A stretch of DNA of 64,000 nt from HLUCCA09 sp965277275 (GTDB lineage Bacteria > Pseudomonadota > Alphaproteobacteria > Rhodobacterales > Rhodobacteraceae): assembly GCA_965277275.1 (NCBI GenBank), contig CBDICG010000002.1, positions 992,001 to 1,056,000 of the forward strand. Reading direction: 5' to 3'. The position numbers and the translations under genes are program-made. Under the pieces are notes generated by a model, which saw only the letters and a list, made by a program, of their open reading frames with translations, was not told where the DNA came from and ran no database searches. Shown one piece after another: positions 1 through 7,947 of the stretch (the stretch's first letter is position 1; each line of letters starts with the position of its first letter).

Positions 1-863
1 CCTTTTCAGGCGAACCGGCAGTAGGGCGCGACGTCGTATTGCAAGCCGCCGAGGCATACGCCGAAGCGCAGGGCAAGATGTCCTTCCTCGATGTCCTCGG
101 CGCCCCGGAATGGATCCCCCGGCCCGGCCGCGTCCGCGCCGATCCCCGCATGGAAACCATGAAGCGCGACGCATCAGACACGGTAGGGCGCCGTCGCAAG
201 CATCCACGCAGCGGCGCGCCAGACCTGCTCGACCTGCTCCTCGGCGCCGATGACCTCGACGATGCGGATGTAAGGGACAACCTTCTTGCTTTCATTGTCG
301 CCGGTCACGAGACCACGGCCCTCACTTTGGCCTGGGCCCTCTACCTTCTTGGGTTCGACCCCGATATCCAGTCACGCGCCCGCGCGGAGGCCCGGGAGGT
401 CCTGGGAGGACGCACTGCCACGCCCGCCGACGTGCCGGATCTGCCGCTCATTCGCGCCATCATCGACGAAACGCTGCGCCTTTATCCGCCCGCGGGATTC
501 CTCAGCCGGACAGCCCTCGAGCAAGACATGCTCTGCGGGGCAACCGTACTGCCAGGCGATACAGTGTCGGTCCCTGTCTATGCCGTGCACCGGCACCACG
601 ATCTCTGGGAAGATCCGGACAGCTTCCGCCCCGAGCGCTTCCTGACCGGTCAGCCCCCTCCGCGCTACACCTACCTGCCCTTCGGCGACGGACCGCGGAT
701 CTGTATCGGCGCGCGCTTTGCACTCAACGAAGCGATCGTGATCCTCGCGACCCTGCTGGCCCGGTTCCACTTTCGCGCCATCGACGGCAAGACGCCGGTG
801 CCGACCCTGATCATCACCCTGCGACCGGAGGGCGGAGTATGGCTCGAGGTGAAGGAGATATAG
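1..863 (+). CDS. Cytochrome P450, 3' part (partial at window start)
   Basis: Heme-thiolate monooxygenase; the reading frame is open through the left edge of the window, so the N-terminus is missing. About 286 residues remain. Visible family motifs, in order: I-helix oxygen-binding motif AGHETTA, K-helix ETLRLYPP (the ExxR pair), the PERF meander, and the heme-binding loop FGDGPRICIG with the axial cysteine codon at 702-704. The layout is that of a soluble CYP of the bacterial BM3-like or fatty-acid-oxidising type. The substrate cannot be read from the sequence. It is followed by about 130 bases before pdxJ and is probably not part of that operon. Confidence 0.93.
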   Translation, partial: FSGEPAVGRDVVLQAAEAYAEAQGKMSFLDVLGAPEWIPRPGRVRADPRMETMKRDASDTVGRRRKHPRSGAPDLLDLLLGADDLDDADVRDNLLAFIVAGHETTALTLAWALYLLGFDPDIQSRARAEAREVLGGRTATPADVPDLPLIRAIIDETLRLYPPAGFLSRTALEQDMLCGATVLPGDTVSVPVYAVHRHHDLWEDPDSFRPERFLTGQPPPRYTYLPFGDGPRICIGARFALNEAIVILATLLARFHFRAIDGKTPVPTLIITLRPEGGVWLEVKEI

Positions 864-992
864 TGGACCACCCGAGCCCCTTCATCTTGGTCCAAATACC
901 TGCAAATGCCCTCAACAGCCGCTGCCACGGTGCCGGGTTGGGGCTTCCGTTCAGGGGTTCGCTCAGGGTACATCCCACTCGAGGAGATCGCG

Positions 993-1766
993 ATGACTGA
1001 CACTACGAGCTCAAGTGCACCCCTGCGACTCGGGGTGAATATCGACCACGTCGCGACGGTTCGGAACGCGCGCGGCGGCGGCGCGCCGGATCCGGCGCGC
1101 GCAGCCCAACTGGCAGAAACGGCGGGGGCCGACGGCATCACGGCGCATCTGCGCGAGGATCGCCGGCATATCGTGGACGCTGACATCGAGCGGCTGATGG
1201 CCGCCCTGACGGTGCCGCTGAACTTTGAAATGGCAGCCACCGAGGAGATGCAGGCGATCGCGCTGCGGCACAAACCGCACGCGGTCTGCATCGTGCCCGA
1301 AAAACGCGAAGAGCGGACAACCGAGGGCGGGCTCGACGTCGCGCAGGACGAAAACCGGCTGGCCCATTTCATCGCGCCTCTCGCCGCCGCGGGGTCGCGG
1401 GTCTCGATCTTCATCGCGGCGGATCAGCGCCAGGTGGAGGCCGCCGCACGGATTGGCGCTGCTGTCGTCGAGTTGCATACGGGTGCCTATTGCGACGCCC
1501 ATATCGAAGGGCGTTTCGCCGAACGCGATGCCGAACTGGCGCGTCTGACCGAGATGGCGGCCTGCGCCCATTCCCTCGGCCTGGAGGTCCACGCCGGACA
1601 CGGTTTGAGCTATGACACGGTCGCGCCGATCGCTGCCCTGCCGCAGGTCGTGGAACTGAACATCGGTCATTTTCTGATTGGCGAGGCCATTTTCACCGGC
1701 CTCGAAGACGCGATCGCGAAGATGCGGAGGCTGATGGATGCCGCGCGCGCGCCGTCAGCGGCGTAG
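993..1766 (+). CDS. pdxJ: Pyridoxine 5'-phosphate synthase
   Basis: Condenses 1-deoxy-D-xylulose 5-phosphate with 3-amino-2-oxopropyl phosphate to make pyridoxine 5'-phosphate, the last ring-forming step of vitamin B6 synthesis. The 257-residue protein has the expected length and an N-terminal NIDHVATVRNARGG signature (residues 16-29), the EMAATEEM segment and the HAGHGLSYD segment typical of the PdxJ TIM barrel. The frame opens further upstream at 906, but ATG 993 has GAGGAG at 981-986 and matches the family N-terminus. It starts the conserved alphaproteobacterial run pdxJ-acpS-lepB-rnc-era-recO. Confidence 0.95.
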   Translation: MTDTTSSSAPLRLGVNIDHVATVRNARGGGAPDPARAAQLAETAGADGITAHLREDRRHIVDADIERLMAALTVPLNFEMAATEEMQAIALRHKPHAVCIVPEKREERTTEGGLDVAQDENRLAHFIAPLAAAGSRVSIFIAADQRQVEAAARIGAAVVELHTGAYCDAHIEGRFAERDAELARLTEMAACAHSLGLEVHAGHGLSYDTVAPIAALPQVVELNIGHFLIGEAIFTGLEDAIAKMRRLMDAARAPSAA

Positions 1767-1770
1767 AACT

Positions 1771-1820
1771 GTGTCCGGGCACGTTGACCTCGCCCTTCGG
1801 GCATCGGCCCACCCGCCCGG
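1771..1820. repeat. Nested stem-loop between pdxJ and acpS
   Basis: Eight-base arms GTCCGGGC (1771-1778) and GCCCGGAC (1813-1820) enclose a smaller GCCC-TTC-GGGC hairpin (1790-1800). No T-run follows, so this is more likely an mRNA structure inside the operon than an intrinsic terminator. Confidence 0.4.
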
Positions 1821-1868
1821 ACGAACCCTTTTGCGGTCGGTATTTCAGCACCGATCCGGGGATGGCAG

Positions 1869-2273
1869 ATGATCCTCGGGATCGGAACCGACCTGGCCAA
1901 TATAGAACGCATCGAGCGCACGCTCGAACGCTTCGGCGACCGGTTTCGCAATCGCGTGTTCACCGATACCGAACAGCGCAAGGCCGAGCGCCGCATGGAC
2001 ACTCCGTCGACCTATGCCAAGAGGTGGGCCGCGAAGGAAGCGTGTTCGAAAGCGCTCGGGACAGGCCTGCGCATGGGGATCGCGTGGAAAGACATGCACG
2101 TCACCAACCTGCCGACCGGCCAACCGGTCATGCACGTCACCGGTTGGGCCAAAGAGCGGCTCGAGAAGATGACCCCGGCGGGCCACGAGGCCATCATTCA
2201 CGTCACGCTGACGGACGACCACCCATGGGCACAGGCCGTTGTCCTGATTGAAGCGCGCCCAGCCACCGCCTAG
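1869..2273 (+). CDS. acpS: Holo-[acyl-carrier-protein] synthase
   Basis: Transfers 4'-phosphopantetheine from CoA to the serine of acyl carrier protein, activating fatty-acid synthesis. The 134-residue length fits bacterial AcpS trimers. The magnesium ligands are visible: Asp8 in GIGTDLANIERIE and Glu57 in RWAAKEACSKALG. It lies between pdxJ and lepB as in most alphaproteobacteria. About 100 bases containing a nested stem-loop separate it from pdxJ. Confidence 0.95.
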   Translation: MILGIGTDLANIERIERTLERFGDRFRNRVFTDTEQRKAERRMDTPSTYAKRWAAKEACSKALGTGLRMGIAWKDMHVTNLPTGQPVMHVTGWAKERLEKMTPAGHEAIIHVTLTDDHPWAQAVVLIEARPATA

Positions 2274-2669
2274 GCCCTTTGCGGCCCCCACGCCTTCGGC
2301 AGGTCGGGCAAGACATCGCACAGGTCATGCGTGAGCCGCTAGAGCCATAAAGCCAGGACCAAGTCACCGCCAATCTCCGGGGTTTACACGCGCCGGATTG
2401 ATGCGAGGCCAGTTGGCCAAACCCCTCGTCGCCGATCGCTGTCCAAGAAAGAGGCTGGCACACTCCGAGGGCACGTCTGTGCACAACAGGGGCAACCACT
2501 GGCCCATATTCCTCGCGCAAGAGCATCACCGATAGCGCAACGGGACCCGTTCTCGATCACTCCACCTCGCCAACCGATGACCCACCACCGCCCCCGCACC
2601 GCGACCTTGCTTGACACCCCGGTTGCCCGCCCGCAGAAAGCCGCGAACCAAACGGGCAGGATCACAGCC
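2274..2669. other. Gene-free stretch acpS-lepB
   Basis: About 400 bases without a convincing gene. The lepB frame is open back to an ATG at 2577, but the added residues look unlike a LepB N-terminus. No strong hairpin or clear promoter pair was found. Confidence 0.5.
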
Positions 2670-3452
2670 ATGTCGAGCTTTCGGGACAGCGTCGTCGAGA
2701 CGATCAAGACGGTTGTCTATGCGCTTCTGATTGCCGGGCTCTTTCGTACGTTGCTGTTCCAGCCGTTCTGGATCCCCAGCGGATCGATGAAAGACACCCT
2801 GCTGATCGGAGACTTCCTCTTCGTCAACAAGATGGCCTACGGCTACTCGCAGCATTCGTGCCCCTTCTCGATGTGTACGTTCATCGAAGGCCGGTGGTTT
2901 GCGCGCGACCCCGAGGTGGGAGATGTCGTGGTCTTCCGCCATCCCGTCAACGGACAGGACTTCATCAAGCGCCTCGTCGCCGGCGAAGGCGACCGGGTGC
3001 AGATGGTTCAGGGCATACTCCACATCAACGACACGCCCCTCAAGACAGAGCCCGACGGCCTTTTCGAAGAGACGTTCGGCCCCCAGGGCCCACAGCGGCT
3101 GACGCCGCAATGCGGCAACCGCCCCGTGGCGCTCGGCGAAACCTGTGAGAAGGAACGGTTCATCGAGACGCTGCCGAACGGCGCGTCCCATGCCATCCTC
3201 AACATCCGGGACAACGGGCCGAACGACAACACACCGGTCTTCACGGTACCCGAGGGGCACTACTTCTTCATGGGCGACAACCGCGACAACTCCACCGATA
3301 GCCGTGTGAACCCGATCGCACGCGGCGTTGGTTTCGTGCCTGCGGAAAACCTGATTGGCCGCGCGAACCGGGTTATGTTCTCGTCAGCCGGCAATTCTCT
3401 CTTCTATGTGTGGACATGGCGCCCCGACAGACTCTTCAAACGGATCGACTAG
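2670..3452 (+). CDS. lepB: Signal peptidase I
   Basis: Inner-membrane serine protease that cleaves signal peptides of Sec and Tat exported proteins. The 260-residue protein has one N-terminal membrane segment (about 11-30, VVYALLIAGLF) followed by the catalytic domain. The nucleophile Ser39 lies in PSGSMKDTL, the general-base Lys100 in DFIKRLVAGEGD, and box E is GDNRDNSTDSR. The extra loop with paired cysteines (about 130-155) is usual in alphaproteobacterial LepB. ATG 2670 was preferred over the upstream ATG 2577 because MSSFRDSVVETIK is family-like. It is followed by rnc. Confidence 0.94.
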   Translation: MSSFRDSVVETIKTVVYALLIAGLFRTLLFQPFWIPSGSMKDTLLIGDFLFVNKMAYGYSQHSCPFSMCTFIEGRWFARDPEVGDVVVFRHPVNGQDFIKRLVAGEGDRVQMVQGILHINDTPLKTEPDGLFEETFGPQGPQRLTPQCGNRPVALGETCEKERFIETLPNGASHAILNIRDNGPNDNTPVFTVPEGHYFFMGDNRDNSTDSRVNPIARGVGFVPAENLIGRANRVMFSSAGNSLFYVWTWRPDRLFKRID

Positions 3453-3501
3453 GCGCGGCGTCACGCGGCACAGCCGGGCTCGCGCCGGGCCCGGGTGCCC
3501 T

Positions 3502-4182
3502 ATGAAGCTCTCCGCTGAGTTGAAGGACTTCCAGCACACGCTGGGACATGCCTTCCGCGATCCCGGCCTTCTTATCGAGGCCCTCACCCACGCCTCCGTT
3601 GTTTCCGAGACCCGGTCCGACAATCAGCGGCTCGAGTTCCTCGGAGACAGAGTGCTCGGCCTCGTCATGGCAGAAGCGCTGCTCGACGCAGATCCGCAAG
3701 CGACGGAAGGCACACTCGCGCCGCGCTTCAACGCACTTGTGCGCAAGGAAGCGTGCGCTGACGTCGCGGCGGATATCGGTCTTGGCGCGGTGCTGAAACT
3801 GGGCCGGTCAGAGATGATGACCGGCGGACGGCGCAAGGCCGCGCTTTTGGGCGACGGGATGGAAGCGCTCATCGCCGCTGTCTACCTCGACGCCGGATTT
3901 GGCCCCGCAAAGGCGCTTGTCCTGCGCCTCTGGGGCGACAGGATCACCCGCGTCGAAGCAGATGCCCGCGACGCCAAGACAGCGCTGCAGGAATGGGCAC
4001 AGGCCCGCAAGATGCCACCGCCCGCCTACCGCGAGATTGCCCGGACAGGGCCGGATCACGCACCGACATTCACGATCCGCGCCGAATTGGCGAACGGCGC
4101 GAAAGCCGAGGCGCGCGCGGCCTCAAAACGCGCCGCCGAACAGCAGGCGGCTGCCGCGCTGCTTGGACAGCTGGGGCCGTAG
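3502..4182 (+). CDS. rnc: Ribonuclease III
   Basis: Double-strand-specific endoribonuclease that processes rRNA precursors and structured mRNAs. The 226-residue protein has the RNase III signature NQRLEFLGDRVL (41-52) with the acidic metal ligands, a second catalytic segment DGMEALIAAVYLD, and a C-terminal double-stranded RNA-binding domain (about 155-225). Start ATG 3502 gives the family N-terminus MKLSAELKDFQ; longer frames upstream overlap lepB. The lepB-rnc-era order is classic. Confidence 0.95.
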   Translation: MKLSAELKDFQHTLGHAFRDPGLLIEALTHASVVSETRSDNQRLEFLGDRVLGLVMAEALLDADPQATEGTLAPRFNALVRKEACADVAADIGLGAVLKLGRSEMMTGGRRKAALLGDGMEALIAAVYLDAGFGPAKALVLRLWGDRITRVEADARDAKTALQEWAQARKMPPPAYREIARTGPDHAPTFTIRAELANGAKAEARAASKRAAEQQAAAALLGQLGP

Positions 4183-4277
4183 ACCTGACGGCTCCTACCG
4201 GGTGGTCCGATCTGCGGGTTTGCGCGCCTGCCAATATGGGGTAGACCCCGCGAGCACCCGTATCTGGAGCCCCTCCC

Positions 4278-5189
4278 ATGTCCACACGTTGCGGTTTCGT
4301 CGCACTGATCGGTGAGCCGAATGCCGGCAAATCGACCCTGCTCAACCGGATGGTCGGGGCCAAGGTCTCCATCGTGACGCACAAGGTGCAAACTACGCGT
4401 GCGCGCATTCGCGGGGTGGCTCTCGCCGACTCCGCGCAGCTCGTCTTTGTCGATACGCCGGGGCTCTTTCGCCCACGCCGCAGGCTTGACCGCGCCATGG
4501 TCGCAGCCGCCTGGGCCGGGGCGGCGGATGCTGATGTGGTGGTGCTGCTGATCGAAGCGCACCGTGGCCTCACAGAGGGCGCAAAGAGCATCCTTCGATC
4601 CTTGCGTGAACGTAGCGGAGGCAGAGCCCCTGTCGCCCTTGCCATCAACAAGATCGACCTCGTGGAGGCCCCGGCTCTCCTAGCGTTGACCGAAGAGGCC
4701 AACGCAGCTTATCCGTTCGCCCGGACCTTCATGATCTCGGCAGAAAAGGGACATGGGATCGAGGATCTGCGCGACTGGCTTGCCAGCGAAGTACCGGAGG
4801 GCCCGTGGCTCTACCCAGAGGACCAGATCGCCGATCTGCCGCTGCGCATGATCGCTGCCGAGGTGACCCGGGAAAAGCTGACGCTGCGCCTGCATCAGGA
4901 GCTTCCCTACCAGCTCACGGTCGAGACGGAAGGATGGGAAGAGCGCAAGGATGGGTCGGTTCGGATTGACCAGCTGATCTACGTCTCGCGCGACGGACAC
5001 AAGGGTATCGTCCTTGGGGCAAAAGGCGCGACCCTCAAAGCGGTGGGACAAGCCGCGCGCGCCGATCTGGAGACGTTCCTCGGCCGCAAGGTTCACCTCT
5101 TCACGCAAGTGAAGGTCCGACCGAACTGGCTCGAGGATGCAGAGCGCTACCAGGAAATGGGGCTCGACTTCACGGAAGGAGAAGGCTGA
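4278..5189 (+). CDS. era: GTPase Era
   Basis: Essential GTPase that binds the 3' end of 16S rRNA and assists 30S maturation. The 303-residue protein shows G1 GEPNAGKST (12-20), G2 region TTRARIRG, G3 DTPG, G4 NKID and a C-terminal KH domain containing GHKGIVLGAKGATLK. Length and order are normal. Only four bases separate its stop from the DUF1491 start, so the two are probably co-transcribed. Confidence 0.96.
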   Translation: MSTRCGFVALIGEPNAGKSTLLNRMVGAKVSIVTHKVQTTRARIRGVALADSAQLVFVDTPGLFRPRRRLDRAMVAAAWAGAADADVVVLLIEAHRGLTEGAKSILRSLRERSGGRAPVALAINKIDLVEAPALLALTEEANAAYPFARTFMISAEKGHGIEDLRDWLASEVPEGPWLYPEDQIADLPLRMIAAEVTREKLTLRLHQELPYQLTVETEGWEERKDGSVRIDQLIYVSRDGHKGIVLGAKGATLKAVGQAARADLETFLGRKVHLFTQVKVRPNWLEDAERYQEMGLDFTEGEG

Positions 5190-5193
5190 GAAG

Positions 5194-5520
5194 TTGGCGC
5201 GGCTGACCTCCGCCATATGGGTCGACGCATATCGCGCGCGGCTGTCAGCCGAGGGTATTCCCGTCTACATCGTGGCACGTGGAGACGCCACTGCCGGAGC
5301 GATCCTGATCAAGCTTGCGTCTCTCGATGGATACGCGCGCGCCTACCAGCGGATCATGGCGCTTGACGGAAGCCGTCCATGGGATGTCTTGGCCGATGGA
5401 ATAGAAGCAGACGTGGATGCAGCCATCGGCCGGGCACGCAGCACAGATCCGGACCTCTGGGTCGTCGAAGTCGAGGATCGTGACGGACGCCACATGCTCG
5501 GCAGCCCGGGCCTCGACTAG
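5194..5520 (+). CDS. DUF1491 family protein
   Basis: A 108-residue cytosolic protein of unknown function belonging to the alphaproteobacterial DUF1491 family, which often sits next to era and recO. Recognisable segments are the N-terminal LTSAIWVDAYRARL and VYIVARGDATAGAILIK. The chosen start is TTG 5194, directly after the era stop, with the purine-rich GGAAGGAGAAGG just upstream; a longer frame to 5137 would overlap era. No catalytic residues can be assigned. Confidence 0.8.
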   Translation: MARLTSAIWVDAYRARLSAEGIPVYIVARGDATAGAILIKLASLDGYARAYQRIMALDGSRPWDVLADGIEADVDAAIGRARSTDPDLWVVEVEDRDGRHMLGSPGLD

Positions 5521-5550
5521 AGTTGTGCTGCGCGTGTTGCAAGGTCGCGA

Positions 5551-5663
5551 TGCCTTCGGCGAGGATACTTGAAGCACAATGAAGGCATGCCAAGCACACA
5601 CACACCGGATGCTGCGGTCAAAGCTGCTGTTTCATTGTGCTGAAAATATCCTCGCCGAAGGCA
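5551..5663. repeat. Long imperfect inverted repeat upstream of recO
   Basis: Left arm 5551-5583 and right arm 5631-5663 pair at about 30 of 33 positions around a 47-base loop. The outer 17 bases (TGCCTTCGGCGAGGATA and its complement) and the inner AGCACAATGAA (5573-5583, complement at 5631-5641) are perfect. The whole element lies in the DUF1491-recO gap. It could form a long hairpin in recO leader RNA. Confidence 0.85.
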
Positions 5664-5691
5664 GTTCGCGCTTCCCATCTGGTGCGCCGGT

Positions 5692-6429
5692 TTGAAGGAG
5701 TGGCGCGCCCCAGCCATTTTGCTCAGTGCCCGGCGCCATGGGGAATCGTCGGCGATACTTGAGGTTTTCACAGAAGCTTATGGGCGTCGGGCAGGCGTCA
5801 TCCGCGGCGGCGGCGGGAGGCGCATGGCGGCGGCTTTGCAACCCGGGGCGTCGCTCGACGTCGTTTGGCGCGCGCGACTGGAGGAGCATCTCGGCAACTT
5901 CACCGTCGAGCTTATCCGCGGGCGCGCGGGTTTGTTGCTTGAAGATCGCGCGGCACTTGCCGGGTTGGCGAGCGTAACCTCTCTTTGCGCGTTTTGTCTG
6001 CCTGAGCGTCAGGCCTACCCGGCGTTCTTTCGCCAGACGGAAACCGTGCTCGACCTGATCGGCAGCACCGAGCTTTGGCCCTTCGCGTATCTGCAATGGG
6101 AAGCAGCGCTTCTCACGGAGATGGGGTATGGGCTCGACCTTTCGGCTTGCGCTGTCTCCGGGGAGACGGATGGGCTCGAGTACGTGTCCCCACGCACAGG
6201 TCGTGCTGTGACCGCCGCGGGGGCGGGCGCTTGGGCAGATCGGCTGCTCCCCTTGCCGGCCTCCCTCAGGGGATCACCTACAACGCATGTTGAGGACGTG
6301 CTGATCGGTCTGCGTACGACCGGTTTCTTCCTCGAGCACCGTCTTGCGCTGGCGCAGGGGGACAAGGAGCTTCCCGCTGCGCGTGCGCGCCTTCTCACCG
6401 CGCTGCAGCGGATCGCACGTCAACCATAG
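5692..6429 (+). CDS. recO: DNA repair protein RecO
   Basis: Recombination mediator that, with RecR, loads RecA on SSB-coated single strands in the RecF pathway. The 245-residue protein has the N-terminal OB-fold start EWRAPAILLSARRHGE and the RecO C-terminal helical domain including CAFCLPERQAYPAFF. The start is a TTG (5692) because the family N-terminus begins one or two residues before EWR and no ATG is in place; no clear Shine-Dalgarno is visible. The end overlaps the convergent epimerase gene by 10 bases. Confidence 0.9.
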   Translation: MKEWRAPAILLSARRHGESSAILEVFTEAYGRRAGVIRGGGGRRMAAALQPGASLDVVWRARLEEHLGNFTVELIRGRAGLLLEDRAALAGLASVTSLCAFCLPERQAYPAFFRQTETVLDLIGSTELWPFAYLQWEAALLTEMGYGLDLSACAVSGETDGLEYVSPRTGRAVTAAGAGAWADRLLPLPASLRGSPTTHVEDVLIGLRTTGFFLEHRLALAQGDKELPAARARLLTALQRIARQP

Positions 6430-7445
6430 GCGCCCCGCCGTGCTCTGCGCGCCGCGTTGTTGGTCTCATTGGCAAGCGCGCGCGCTGTTTCCGCAACGGC
6501 CGGACGGGGATCCGCGAGGGGGCGTCCGAGTGCGTGCTCGCACGAGGCGGGATCGGTATTCTTCGCGGTACCCACGCCGCCTGCGATCATGCCGAGCGAG
6601 GGCGAGAGGCGCGCCGCAAGGCGCACAGCCCAATCGGGCGCGACCAGTTGTGGGGCTCGCGCCTTCGGGACAGCGCTGCGGACAATCCTTGAGATTTCGG
6701 GAAGCCAGAGCGTTTGCCCGGAGGCGACCAGGCGGGCCTCATCCGGAGCGGTGAGCGCAGCCAGATGAGCGGCCGCGACGTCCCGCACATCGACCGAGGG
6801 GAATGCAAGGCGGGGAAGCAGCGGCATGCGCCCGCGCAGCAGCATGTCGATCAACGTCAGCGATGACGACACGCCTCCTCCGAGGTGAGGGCCGAAGACA
6901 TATCCGGGGTTCACGGTGGCGAGCGTGAGCCCGTCTGTTTCACGGGCGATCGCGCGTGCGGCCTGCTCGGCAAGCGTCTTGGCGCGTGCGTAGGTGCGTA
7001 TGTCCGGCGCGTCCGGGTCCGTCCAATCTGCGGCGCCGAAGGTGTCGCCCGGTCCCTTGCCCGGTGCGCCGAGGATCGCGGCGATGGACGATGTGACGAC
7101 CACGCGTGCGACACCGGCGGCAGCAGATTCACGCAGGACCCGTTCGGTCCCATCGACCGCAGGGCGCAAGATCTCCGCATCCGATCTTGGTGCACGGGTC
7201 GGGACGGGGGACGCCGTGTGCAACACGGCATCGATGCCCTGAAGCGCGCGCTCCCAACCTTCCGGTCGGAGCAGATCGAGACCAACGACCGAGAGTTGCG
7301 TGGGCGCTGCTCCAAGATCGGCGCGCAGGGCCTCTGCCCGCTTGGGATCGCGGAGGGTCGCGCGCACCTCGTGGCCTGCCTCCAGGGCGGCCGCAGTGAC
7401 GTGCCGGCCGACATACCCGGCTGCACCTGTAATCAGAAGCCGCAA
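6420..7445 (-). CDS. NAD-dependent epimerase/dehydratase (extended SDR)
   Basis: A 341-residue extended short-chain dehydrogenase of the dihydroflavonol-4-reductase/epimerase group. The N-terminal Rossmann motif is TGAAGYVG, followed by LHTASPVP, the TSSIAAI strand and the active-site pair YARAK (YxxxK), then VNPGYVFGP. TTG 7445 was chosen because it puts the protein start immediately before RLLITGAAG with GAGGAT six bases upstream. A longer frame with ATG 7496 lacks a ribosome site. The substrate is not predictable; relatives reduce aldehydes or diketones. It converges on recO with a 10-base overlap. Confidence 0.85.
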   Translation of the reverse strand: MRLLITGAAGYVGRHVTAAALEAGHEVRATLRDPKRAEALRADLGAAPTQLSVVGLDLLRPEGWERALQGIDAVLHTASPVPTRAPRSDAEILRPAVDGTERVLRESAAAGVARVVVTSSIAAILGAPGKGPGDTFGAADWTDPDAPDIRTYARAKTLAEQAARAIARETDGLTLATVNPGYVFGPHLGGGVSSSLTLIDMLLRGRMPLLPRLAFPSVDVRDVAAAHLAALTAPDEARLVASGQTLWLPEISRIVRSAVPKARAPQLVAPDWAVRLAARLSPSLGMIAGGVGTAKNTDPASCEHALGRPLADPRPAVAETARALANETNNAARRARRGAYG

Positions 7446-7947
7446 TGGATCCTCACTGTGATTTTGGGCGGCGCAGAGAACCGGTGCACTTGCCATGACC
7501 AACGGCTACCACGCGAACGTGCGCGAAACGGTGACCGATCCGTACCCTCGGTGCAAGGCGGCGTGGGGGCGGCGGGTCTCCTTCCAGCCGCGTGGAGACC
7601 AGCTCCTGATCCGTCTGGAACTGGTCTTGCGCAAGCGGACTGCACCATCGCGTCAGGTGTAAGAAAAATCTGACTTTGGAGCATCAAACACTATTGGTCG
7701 CATACTCTCATTGCGAAGACGTCTGTGAGCCCCCGCTGGGCTCATCACCCCGACGCAACGGATGCTTCCGGCACCATACCCACTCCGTCGCCCCTCGCAA
7801 CGAAGCCAAACCAACCCACCGGGCAGGTCACCCTTGGCGGAATTTCCGGCCGCCTACGCTTCATTCGGGCCAGCCGGAACGCAGCTCGCCCGGAGGGCCG
7901 GCTACCGGCGGGAGACGGGGCGCTCGCGGAACGCCCCAACCCCAAGG
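7446..7947. other. Gene-free stretch between epimerase and mcd
   Basis: About 500 bases. It holds the upstream region of the epimerase gene and, near mcd, a GGGGCG/CGCCCC stem (7917-7937) without a T-run that might act as a weak mcd terminator. No supported coding region was found in it. Confidence 0.5.
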
